This document shows positions 1 to 6,002 of a stretch of DNA of 7,315 nt, piece by piece. A program made the translations under genes and the position numbers. The notes under the pieces are model-generated. The model made no database searches, was not told the DNA's origin, and saw nothing but the letters and a program-made list of their open reading frames with translations. This DNA comes from CAIQPO01 sp964648275. Its GTDB lineage: Bacteria; Patescibacteriota; Microgenomatia; UBA1400; MFAQ01. The DNA lies in assembly GCA_964648275.1 (NCBI GenBank), contig CAZYOB010000028.1, positions 1-7,315 of the forward strand, written 5' to 3'. How positions within the stretch are numbered: the first letter of the stretch is position 1; every line of letters starts with the position of its first letter.

Positions 1-640
1 GATTAAGCCCGTGTTTGAGAGAGCTACTTTTTCCCTTCTCTTTGCTTTCGCCAAGTGGATCGCTGACCCAAAAGTGTTTTCGGTATTGATATCCAGAATC
101 GACATCATCCTGCTCAATCTCATGGTCTCCAGTTACTCGGCGGGAATTTACCCTGCCGCCAGCCGGATCACTCTTCTGTTCGCTCTTCTGCTGGGAAGTC
201 TCAATGCAGTTGTCAATCCACGTTTTTCAGGATTTGATACTCCCCAAAAAGCTCTGATTTATATCAAAAAATTATTCCTTTTTGTCTGCGGCATTGCCCT
301 TCTCATGCTCATTACCATCGTTCTCGCCGGACCTATAATTAAGCTTGTCTTTGGGAATAGTTATGCCGAGGCAATCCCGGTATTCCAGTATCTGACTCTT
401 GCTATGATCCCATTCCTTTTTTCACTCATAACAACGCCCGCCATTATCTACACCTTTAATCGACCGGATTTCTATGCCAAAGTCACTGCACTCCAGGTAA
501 TTTTGTTGGTAATTATTGAACTGATCTTCATTCCAAAGATTGGCTACTTTGCGCCGGTGATTGCGACAGGAGCTACAAACTTACTGGTAATGATCATTTC
601 TGGAAATAAACTTTACCAACTACTTAAAGTAAAACAATGA
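1..640 (+). CDS. Wzx-like polysaccharide flippase, C-terminal part (5' end outside window)
   Basis: The frame is open to the left edge (the three codons before the GTG at 11 read I-K-P), so the GTG is not the start and about 212 C-terminal residues are visible. The sequence is strongly hydrophobic, with about five to six membrane segments (counting from the GTG, roughly residues 28-45, 50-70, 85-108, 123-148, 160-176 and 180-198). These are separated by short basic or polar loops. The motif G-N-S-Y-A-E-A-I-P-V-F-Q-Y-L near residues 115-128 and the following P-x-x-x-x-x-N-R-P-D pattern are typical of the C-terminal half of Wzx/MATE-like lipid-linked oligosaccharide flippases, which move undecaprenyl-linked glycans across the inner membrane. 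The TGA stop overlaps the next ATG as ATGA, indicating translational coupling to the methyltransferase. The family call is good. The substrate cannot be deduced. Confidence 0.85.
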   Translation, partial: IKPVFERATFSLLFAFAKWIADPKVFSVLISRIDIILLNLMVSSYSAGIYPAASRITLLFALLLGSLNAVVNPRFSGFDTPQKALIYIKKLFLFVCGIALLMLITIVLAGPIIKLVFGNSYAEAIPVFQYLTLAMIPFLFSLITTPAIIYTFNRPDFYAKVTALQVILLVIIELIFIPKIGYFAPVIATGATNLLVMIISGNKLYQLLKVKQ

Positions 641-1359
641 ACACTAGTAAACTTGGTTGGACTGATAAAAGCGGTCGCATACTCGAGCAGGCGAGTAGTC
701 TGGACCGCTATAACCGTTGGCTGGTCGGAAATTTCAAAAAATATCTCAATGGCAATCTTCTCGAAGTAGGTGCTGGTCTAGGAGGGTTGGCTAAATTTCT
801 CCCCTCGAAAAATTTATATCTTTCAGACCTTAATCCCGAATACTTTGAATATCTGAAAAAAGAATTTGGAGCAAAAACTATTCTTCTGGACATCGAAAAA
901 GAATCCCCAAAACAATATTTGAATTATTTTGACTCAATCCTCTCCAGCAATGTATTCGAGCATATTGAAGACGACCGTCAGGCTTTCGCCAATTCATTCA
1001 AATTATTAAAAAAAACCGGTTACCTGTTACTCTTCGTTCCCGCCAGACCGGAGATCTTCGGCAGTCTTGATAAGGACATGGGACATTTCCGTCGCTATAC
1101 CCTGGAAGAAGTCTCGCAGAAGGCAACATCCTCAGGATTTAAAATAGTGGAACTAAAATACGCCAACTTTCCCGGCTACTTCACCTGGTGGGGCAGGGGA
1201 GTACTACTCGGTAAGCTCATCAAAAAATCGGGGAAGTCCCAAGCGGATAATTTTCTTGGTCGCATATTCGATCAATTTATCACCCCGCTATTATCTCTGG
1301 AAAAATTTTACCGACCTCCATTTGGTCAAAGTGTCTTTCTTGTTGCTCAAAAGCCCTAG
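637..1359 (+). CDS. Class I SAM-dependent methyltransferase
   Basis: A 240-residue protein with a class I (Rossmann) methyltransferase core. Motif I is L-L-E-V-G-A-G-L-G-G at residues 41-50, the SAM-binding glycine loop. The acidic residue after strand 2 is D64 in Y-L-S-D-L-N. Motif N-V-F-E-H-I-E-D-D at 105-113 matches the post-motif region of Methyltransf_11/23-type enzymes, followed by the strand Y-L-L-L-F-V-P-A. G-H-F-R-R-Y-T at 149-155 is a recurring signature of methyltransferases found beside glycosyltransferases. No membrane segment or secretion signal is seen, so it is probably cytosolic and methylates a glycan or lipid-linked sugar. The target is inferred from context only. The start is set by the ATGA overlap with the flippase stop, with no ribosome binding site upstream. 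The C-terminal TAG lies in a CTAG shared with the convergent GT2 gene. Confidence 0.85.
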   Translation: MNTSKLGWTDKSGRILEQASSLDRYNRWLVGNFKKYLNGNLLEVGAGLGGLAKFLPSKNLYLSDLNPEYFEYLKKEFGAKTILLDIEKESPKQYLNYFDSILSSNVFEHIEDDRQAFANSFKLLKKTGYLLLFVPARPEIFGSLDKDMGHFRRYTLEEVSQKATSSGFKIVELKYANFPGYFTWWGRGVLLGKLIKKSGKSQADNFLGRIFDQFITPLLSLEKFYRPPFGQSVFLVAQKP

Positions 1360-2066
1360 TCGAACAGGTTGTACCTGAGTATGCACCATAGTGCCATTAC
1401 CCCATCTTTCCAACCGATCTTTTTACCTTGCTCGTAACTACGACCGTGATAGCTAATACCCACCTCAAAAACCCTACATTTCATCTTGGCGATCTTGGCC
1501 GTAAACTCCGGTTCCATCCCAAAACCGTTTTCTTTTAAAGCAATTCTTTTAGCAACGTCGGCAGTGAACATCTTGTATCCGGTTTCCATATCGGTCAGGT
1601 TTAAGTTAGTGAACATGTTGGAGATCAACGTCAGGGAGTTATTTGCCACCATGTGCCAGAAAAAATGCACTCTGTGGGGTTTTTCTCCCATAAATCTACT
1701 CCCGTAAACCACATCGGCCTCACCTTCTTGGATTGGTCTTATAAGTTGGATGTAGTCCTTGGGATCATACTCTAAATCGGCATCTTGAATAATCACGACG
1801 TCACCGGTTACCTCTTTCAGCCCCTTCCTCATTGCAGATCCCTTCCCTCCGTTTTTTTTGTGAAAGACTTTGACACTCACACCGGAGATTTTTTTCTTTG
1901 ACCACCTTTCGATGATCTCCTTAGTTTTATCCGTCGAGCCGTCGTTGATGATAATGATCTCTTTTTTTATAGCACCTAACTTAACCGCAACTACTCGCTT
2001 CAGTATCTCGCCAATAAACGATCCTTCGTTATACGCTGGGATGACAATAGAAAGCGTTCTTACCAT
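1356..2066 (-). CDS. Family 2 glycosyltransferase, DPM1-like (polyprenyl-phosphate sugar synthase type)
   Basis: A 236-residue GT-A enzyme when started at the ATG at 2066. Visible motifs are P-A-Y-N-E (10-14), N-D-G-S-T-D (41-46), the metal-binding Q-D-A-D-L-E-Y-D-P (94-102), G-S-R-F (122-125), E-T-G-Y-K-M-F (151-157) and Y-H-G-R-S-Y-E-Q-G-K-K-I-G-W-K-D-G (196 onward). This set matches the dolichyl/polyprenyl-phosphate mannosyl- or glucosyltransferase branch, which makes the lipid-linked sugar donor for GT-C enzymes. It has no C-terminal membrane segments, so it is probably a peripheral cytoplasmic enzyme. An in-frame GTG at 2123 would add 19 residues with no family match and would overlap the galE remnant in another frame, so I reject it. 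No Shine-Dalgarno sequence is present; a TAAACT box sits 7 bases upstream. It is the only intact minus-strand gene in the window. A GT39-like acceptor enzyme lies next door, which is a plausible functional partner. Confidence 0.88.
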   Translation of the reverse strand: MVRTLSIVIPAYNEGSFIGEILKRVVAVKLGAIKKEIIIINDGSTDKTKEIIERWSKKKISGVSVKVFHKKNGGKGSAMRKGLKEVTGDVVIIQDADLEYDPKDYIQLIRPIQEGEADVVYGSRFMGEKPHRVHFFWHMVANNSLTLISNMFTNLNLTDMETGYKMFTADVAKRIALKENGFGMEPEFTAKIAKMKCRVFEVGISYHGRSYEQGKKIGWKDGVMALWCILRYNLFD

Positions 2067-2073
2067 ATGCCAT

Positions 2074-2079
2074 AGTTTA
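2074..2079 (-). promoter_or_regulatory. Possible -10 box (TAAACT) for the GT2 gene
   Basis: The minus strand reads TAAACT, ending 8 bases before the A of the ATG at 2066. This spacing resembles that of the TATAAT before the GT39-like gene and again predicts a start of transcription at the start codon. The -35 region is weak (TCCAAA at about 2102-2097). A chance AT-rich match is quite possible. Confidence 0.25.
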
Positions 2080-2083
2080 TCAG

Positions 2084-2314
2084 CTACACCACCTTTTTTG
2101 GAGGATTCTGCAAAGTACCCCACACGGACTTAATGATCCCATTTACATTGGAGCCGGCATCTCCCTGACAAAAAGTAGCTCCCGGTTAGGCGTTTTCTTT
2201 GTGTCCAACGGATAAATTGTCCAACATCACCACCTCGTCTCCTCTCTTGATCATTTCCTCTACGCAAACTCCTCCAATGTAACCGGCACCACCGGTAACC
2301 AGGTATTTAGACAT
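2084..2314 (-). pseudogene. galE: UDP-glucose 4-epimerase remnant, internally deleted and carrying a nonsense codon
   Basis: Reading the minus strand from the ATG at 2314 gives 42 residues that match the GalE N-terminus. They include the NAD-binding loop T-G-G-A-G-Y-I-G-G (residues 7-15), then E-E-M-I-K-R-G-D-E-V-V and the strand-2 motif L-D-N-L-S-V-G-H-K-E-N-A. Codon 43 is TAA (2188-2186). The same frame continues past it with P-G-A-T-F-C-Q-G-D-A-G, which is where GalE normally has P-x-G-A-x-F-x-x-G-D-I. So the TAA is probably a point change (for example from TTA), not the natural end. After G54 the frame reads N-G-I-I-K-S-V-W-G-T-L-Q-N-P-P-K-K and ends at TAG (2086-2084). This resembles the extreme GalE C-terminus (I-I-x-x-A-W-x-W-H-x-x-x-P), so roughly 250 or more central codons, with the Ser/Tyr/Lys catalytic residues, appear deleted. 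The N-terminal identity is strong; the C-terminal match is an inference. It cannot encode an active epimerase. Confidence 0.8.
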
Positions 2315-2319
2315 AAAGA

Positions 2320-2325
2320 TATAAT
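2320..2325 (+). promoter_or_regulatory. Putative -10 box (TATAAT) for the GT39-like gene
   Basis: This is a perfect TATAAT whose last base is 7 bases before the ATG at 2332, so transcription would start at or beside the start codon and the mRNA would be leaderless. The region where a -35 should lie (about 2296-2301, TAACCA) matches the consensus poorly. It overlaps the minus-strand TATTAT by five bases, making a very compact divergent promoter. Confidence 0.5.
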
Positions 2326-2326
2326 A
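2321..2326 (-). promoter_or_regulatory. Putative promoter for the galE remnant and GT2 (minus strand -10)
   Basis: The minus strand reads TATTAT here, preceded after an 18-base spacer by TTGTCA (2350-2345), five of six matches to the -35 consensus. Initiation about 7 bases after the -10 would fall at or next to 2314, the A of the galE remnant's ATG, predicting a leaderless transcript. The -35 lies inside the first codons of the divergent GT39-like gene. It may now serve mainly to transcribe the GT2 gene through the pseudogene. No transcript evidence is available from sequence alone. Confidence 0.45.
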
Positions 2327-2331
2327 AGGTC

Positions 2332-3750
2332 ATGGTTGCAATAATGACAATCGTAGGCTTCTTCTTGCGGCTCATCGGCTCTAACCAAAGTTTTTGGTTG
2401 GACGAGGGTGCTTCACTAGAAATAGCCCTTACGCCCCTAGCCTCATTTGTCACCAAAATGGCCAGTGATTTTCACCCACCCCTGTTTTACCTTCTGCTAA
2501 AACTATGGCTCCCCTTAGCCGGTCACTCTGAATGGCTGATCAGATTACCCTTTATCCTCATTGGTACCGCCACCATTCCTGCAGTCTATTTTCTTGTCAA
2601 AGAAATAGTCGATTCAAAAAATCACATGGCACCTCGTCTGGCTCTGATCTTCTTTTGTCTGAGTCCGTTCCACATCTACTACTCGCAAGAGCTACGCATG
2701 TATTCCCTCAATGCTCTGCTGACCGTGCTCTCATGGGCTTATCTGCTCCGCTCTCAAAAAAGATCTCACCCCAAGTACCTGATTTTCTTTACCCTCTTTA
2801 ATGCCCTCAACATCTACACATTCTACGGAGCATTCTTCAATCTGGCCGCCCAATTCCTGTTCATAATTTTTTCTCGGAAAAAAATTCTCCCCCTTCTTGC
2901 CTCCTTAGTCGTTTCTTTTGCCCTGTTCGCTCCTTGGTTACCAACAATGCTCGAGCAAACCAAAGTTGGTGGGTATTTAAAAAGCGCCCTTCCTGGCTGG
3001 TCGGCTCTATCAGGAAGTCTGGATTTTAAATCTTTGATGTTGATCCCCCTGAAACTTTTGTCCGGCAGGATCAGTTTTACACCGAAGATCGTTTACTATG
3101 CTCTTGGAGGATTGATATCTGCCATTTACATCTTTCTGGCAGCATTCGGAGCCAAAGAAAAAAGACATGCAGTTCTTGCCACCTGGGTGATTGTCCCGCT
3201 GATAATTGCCTCGGTCGTTGGTCTGAAAACCCCCGTCCTCGGTTACTGGCGATTTCTTTTCATTCTCCCTGCGGTAATTTCCCTCTCAGCCATCGGCTTG
3301 TCGAAGTTTTCCCTCTCGGTCGGAGGAGTCACCTTTTGGACACTTGTCATTCTCACTCTGATTCCTACACTGATCACCTGGGGAAATCCCATCAATCAAA
3401 GGGAGGACTGGCGCCGGCTATCAAGCTACATCAATCAGCCACAGTCCCTCGTCGTCGTTAATTTCCCCGCCCCCTTCGCCCCCCTGAGATTTTATTCACC
3501 CCAGGCCGATTACTATTTCACCCAGCAGTCCCTCGGCTCCCCAAGAACAGATCTCATCGAGACGATCTCTGTGCCTGCTCAGAGCAAGCTCAGAATATTT
3601 CTCCTCGACTATCTCTCCGATCTGACCGATCCCCAGAGAACTGCCCAAAAGGCACTCGAGACGGCCGGCTTCACCAGGGTAGGGGAGAGATCATTTAAAA
3701 ATATTGGGGTTGTTTACGAGTACCGACCTCCTGCAAAGGCAAGCAATTAG
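2332..3750 (+). CDS. GT39/ArnT-like integral membrane glycosyltransferase (GT-C fold)
   Basis: A 472-residue polytopic protein. The first external loop carries F-W-L-D-E-G at residues 21-26; the D24-E25 pair is the conserved acidic motif of GT-C enzymes that bind the polyprenyl-phosphate sugar and metal. F-H-P-P-L-F-Y at 47-53 and H-I-Y-Y-S-Q-E-L-R-M-Y at 114-124 are also family hallmarks (PMT_2/ArnT-like). About ten membrane segments are visible, roughly at 3-16, 72-92, 102-115, 127-138, 149-179, 186-204, 254-273, 281-297, 304-322 and 332-350. A soluble C-terminal domain of about 120 residues follows. It probably moves a sugar from a lipid-phosphate donor to a glycan, lipid or protein on the outer face of the membrane. 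The ATG at 2332 suits the short N-terminus of the family and lies 7 bases after a TATAAT; ATG at 2344 is the alternative. There is no Shine-Dalgarno sequence (AAGG is only two bases from the ATG). Acceptor and sugar are unknown. Confidence 0.85.
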   Translation: MVAIMTIVGFFLRLIGSNQSFWLDEGASLEIALTPLASFVTKMASDFHPPLFYLLLKLWLPLAGHSEWLIRLPFILIGTATIPAVYFLVKEIVDSKNHMAPRLALIFFCLSPFHIYYSQELRMYSLNALLTVLSWAYLLRSQKRSHPKYLIFFTLFNALNIYTFYGAFFNLAAQFLFIIFSRKKILPLLASLVVSFALFAPWLPTMLEQTKVGGYLKSALPGWSALSGSLDFKSLMLIPLKLLSGRISFTPKIVYYALGGLISAIYIFLAAFGAKEKRHAVLATWVIVPLIIASVVGLKTPVLGYWRFLFILPAVISLSAIGLSKFSLSVGGVTFWTLVILTLIPTLITWGNPINQREDWRRLSSYINQPQSLVVVNFPAPFAPLRFYSPQADYYFTQQSLGSPRTDLIETISVPAQSKLRIFLLDYLSDLTDPQRTAQKALETAGFTRVGERSFKNIGVVYEYRPPAKASN

Positions 3751-3761
3751 AACCGCACGAG

Positions 3762-3767
3762 TATAAT
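3762..3767 (+). promoter_or_regulatory. Putative -10 box (TATAAT) for the five-gene downstream unit
   Basis: A perfect TATAAT lies in the 36-base gap between the GT39-like stop and the first GT4 start. Transcription would begin near 3774, giving a leader of about 12 bases without any Shine-Dalgarno match. The -35 region (about 3739-3744, GCAAGC) is poor. It shares the extended pattern TATAATAA with the box at 2320. No other gap is available before the window end, so this is the likely promoter for all genes from 3787 onward. Confidence 0.5.
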
Positions 3768-3786
3768 AAAAGAGCCCAACAACTCT

Positions 3787-4890
3787 ATGAAGATAGGAAT
3801 TGATATATCTCAAGCCATTTATGGCACAGGTGTTTCGGTCTACACAAAAAACCTGGTGACAAGCCTTGTCCACTTGCATCCTGAAGATGAATTTGTTCTT
3901 TTTGGTGGATCCCTCAGGAGAAGGTCTGAGCTGACCACCCTGGCCAAGAAACTTAAAGGTACTCCTAAGATCTTCCCCTTTCCACCCACGCTGATGGACT
4001 TCATTTGGAATTCACTTCACGTCCTTCCCGTGGAAAAATTGATCGGGAACGTTGACATTGTTCACACTTCTGATTGGACAGAGCCACCCTCGCACCTACC
4101 CAAAGTAACTACCGTCCACGACCTGATACCTTTCAAGTATCCTCAAACCACCACGGACTCTATTCGCCAGGCGCATAAGAAAAGACTTCATTGGGTGACC
4201 AGGGAATCCGGCAAGATCATAGCCGTCAGCCGTTCCACTAAAGAAGACCTCATCTCAATATTAAGAATTCCTGAAGATAAGATAGTTGTTATTCCCGAAG
4301 GCGTTGAACCCAGATACACTCCCCAGCCTCTTGAGCTCATCGATCAGATCAAGCGCAGATACAAAATCAAAGGAGACTACATTTTTTCCCTCTCCACTCT
4401 TGAGCCCCGCAAGAATCAAGCGGGTTTAATCAAGGCCTTCGAGATTGTCAAAAGAACCTATCCCGACCTCACCCTCCTGATCGGCGGACGTACCGGCTGG
4501 GGTGAACTCCCTGTTCCCGTGGAAGGTGTGATAATGCCCGGCTTTATCTCAGATAACGACTTACCCGTTCTTTACTCCGGAGCACTCGTTTATGCCTTAC
4601 CTAGCTTCTATGAAGGATTCGGCCTGTCTCCTCTACAGGCAATGGCTTGTGGAGCTCCAGTAGTCACCTCAAACGTTTCTTCAATGCCGGAAGTGGTTGG
4701 AGATGCCGGAATTCTGGTCGACCCTGCGGATCCCCAAAATATCGCCGCTGGTATAATCACAGCTGTCGGTAAAAGAGGCAAACTCAGGGAGCTTGGTTTT
4801 GCCCAAGCGGCAAAATTCACTTGGGACAAAGCGGCAGAAAGCACTTACTCCGTCTACCAGGAAGTATTATCCAAACATCAAAATAAATGA
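3787..4890 (+). CDS. Family 4 glycosyltransferase (GT-B fold), first of a tandem pair
   Basis: A 367-residue GT-B enzyme, normal length for GT4. The N-terminal acceptor domain begins M-K-I-G-I-D-I-S-Q-A and has the G-T-G-V glycine loop (13-16) and a T-V-H-D-L motif (H111, D112). The C-terminal donor domain has L-S-T-L-E-P-R-K-N (202-210; R208 and K209 bind the nucleotide-sugar phosphates in the family), then the G-F-I-S-D-N-D-L-P segment. The nucleotide-sugar signature is F-Y-E-G-F-G-L-S-P-L-Q-A-M-A-C-G (274-289). The E-x7-E motif is E276...Q284, with Gln in place of the second Glu. It is a cytoplasmic or membrane-peripheral retaining transferase that extends the glycan; the sugar is unknown. 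The ATG at 3787 is the only start fitting the family N-terminus. No Shine-Dalgarno sequence is present. It ends in ATGA with the next GT4 gene. Confidence 0.9.
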   Translation: MKIGIDISQAIYGTGVSVYTKNLVTSLVHLHPEDEFVLFGGSLRRRSELTTLAKKLKGTPKIFPFPPTLMDFIWNSLHVLPVEKLIGNVDIVHTSDWTEPPSHLPKVTTVHDLIPFKYPQTTTDSIRQAHKKRLHWVTRESGKIIAVSRSTKEDLISILRIPEDKIVVIPEGVEPRYTPQPLELIDQIKRRYKIKGDYIFSLSTLEPRKNQAGLIKAFEIVKRTYPDLTLLIGGRTGWGELPVPVEGVIMPGFISDNDLPVLYSGALVYALPSFYEGFGLSPLQAMACGAPVVTSNVSSMPEVVGDAGILVDPADPQNIAAGIITAVGKRGKLRELGFAQAAKFTWDKAAESTYSVYQEVLSKHQNK

Positions 4891-6002
4891 ACATCGGGTT
4901 TGATATTAATGAGGCCAACATCCCTCAAAGAGTTGGAGTTAATCAAGTTGCCTACAATATCTTTGTCCACATGGCCAAGGAGTTGGGAGAGAATGATAAG
5001 CTGATCGCTCTCTCCAAGGAACGCCCTCTTCCTGATATGCCCGAAGGTAATGAAAAACTTAACTACGAAATTTTCGGGAGCAAAAAAGCCTGGGTCTTTA
5101 CCAGTCTTACAAAAAGGCTCTGGACGGGAAAGCCAAAAATAGATGTTCTCTTTAGCCCCAGCCATTACGCTCCTCTCTTCGCCCCCACCAAACAAGTAAT
5201 CTATTTAATGGACATGTCTTTCGAAAGATTTGGTACAGAGTACTTTACCTCCTATGACATCAACCAACTAAAAAAGTGGACACCCCTGTCAGTCAAAAGA
5301 GCCAAAAAAGTTATCACTATCTCGGAGTTTTCTAAAAACGAGATCGTCAAACTCTATGGTACGAATCCAAATAAAATAGAGGTGGTCTATCCTGCTTTTG
5401 ACAAAGAGATATACCACGGTAAAGTCCCCAAGACCAAGATCATCTCTGTCAAGAAAAAATACGACATTAACGGCAGCTACTTGCTTTACTGGGGAACTCT
5501 TCAGCCCAGAAAGAACATTGTTCGCCTGATTGAAGCCTTCGCCAAGCTGGATTCTCCTCGTCTCAAACTCGTCATTTCCGGTAAAAGGGGTTGGTTGTTC
5601 GAACAGATCCTGGAGCAATCAAAAAAATTGGGTATAGCTGACAGAGTGATCTTTACCGGTTTTGCTCCCAATGATGATCTTCCGGCTCTCATTAAGGGTT
5701 CACGAGCATTTGTTCTTCCCAGTCTTTATGAGGGATTCGGTATTCCGGCTGTTGAAGCTCAGGCTGTCGGAACCCCGGTCGTCGTTTCCCGGGTCAGCTC
5801 ACTTCCTGAGGTTGTGGGTGAATCAGGTATCTATATAGATGAACCCACCTCAGCAAATTCGATTAAAACTGCCCTCGAAAAAGCCTTAGCCTTGTCTAAA
5901 ACGGAAAGGATCGCCATAATTAAAGCAGGCAAAGAAAACGCCAGGCGTTTTGACTGGAGCTTATCTGCCAGAAAAATTATTGCTATTCTTAAGTCAGTAT
6001 GA
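4887..6002 (+). CDS. Family 4 glycosyltransferase (GT-B fold), second of a tandem pair
   Basis: A 371-residue GT4 enzyme collinear with its upstream neighbour. It starts M-N-I-G-F-D-I-N-E-A with R-V-G-V (15-18) as the glycine loop. It has Y-W-G-T-L-Q-P-R-K-N at 201-210 (R208 and K209 fall at the same residue numbers as in the first copy), the G-F-A-P-N-D-D-L-P segment, and the full E-x7-E motif Y-E-G-F-G-I-P-A-V-E (E282, E290). In the acceptor domain the usual H-D pair is M108-D109, so the conserved His is absent. It probably adds the next sugar to the same glycan. Alignment at this level suggests tandem duplication followed by divergence in acceptor specificity (inference). It is joined by ATGA overlaps to both neighbours and has no Shine-Dalgarno sequence. 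Confidence 0.9.
   Translation: MNIGFDINEANIPQRVGVNQVAYNIFVHMAKELGENDKLIALSKERPLPDMPEGNEKLNYEIFGSKKAWVFTSLTKRLWTGKPKIDVLFSPSHYAPLFAPTKQVIYLMDMSFERFGTEYFTSYDINQLKKWTPLSVKRAKKVITISEFSKNEIVKLYGTNPNKIEVVYPAFDKEIYHGKVPKTKIISVKKKYDINGSYLLYWGTLQPRKNIVRLIEAFAKLDSPRLKLVISGKRGWLFEQILEQSKKLGIADRVIFTGFAPNDDLPALIKGSRAFVLPSLYEGFGIPAVEAQAVGTPVVVSRVSSLPEVVGESGIYIDEPTSANSIKTALEKALALSKTERIAIIKAGKENARRFDWSLSARKIIAILKSV

Noticed and set aside
11..13. GTG at 11 as the true start of the flippase
   Set aside because: The frame is open to the window edge and the hydrophobic sequence matches only the C-terminal part of the family, so the gene begins upstream.
1852..1859. Run of eight T (eight A on the coding strand) in the GT2 gene, and eight A at 1008-1015 in the methyltransferase, as phase-variation tracts
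   Set aside because: Both encode Lys-Lys in intact frames, and runs of this length are common in AT-leaning genes. There is no evidence of length variation from one sequence.
2067..2123. Upstream GTG start for the GT2 gene adding 19 residues
   Set aside because: The added residues match nothing at the N-terminus of GT2 enzymes, and the DNA is better explained in another frame as the end of the galE relic. The ATG at 2066 gives the usual short lead into the P-A-Y-N-E motif.
1486..2133. Plus-strand open frames inside the GT2 gene (1486-1707 and 1870-2133)
   Set aside because: They are antisense shadows of a strongly supported glycosyltransferase frame and show no family motif.
2279..2300. Palindrome-like GTAACCGGCACC/ACCGGTAACC that could be an operator
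   Set aside because: On the minus strand it is simply the codons for the V-T-G-G-A-G-Y loop of the galE relic; Gly codon repetition explains the symmetry.
3751..3786. Intrinsic terminator after the GT39-like gene
   Set aside because: The 36-base gap has no GC-rich hairpin followed by a T-run; it is explained by the -10 box and a short leader.
4608..5692. Minus-strand open frames opposite the GT4 genes
   Set aside because: They mirror conserved GT4 coding sequence and have no recognisable domain or start signal.
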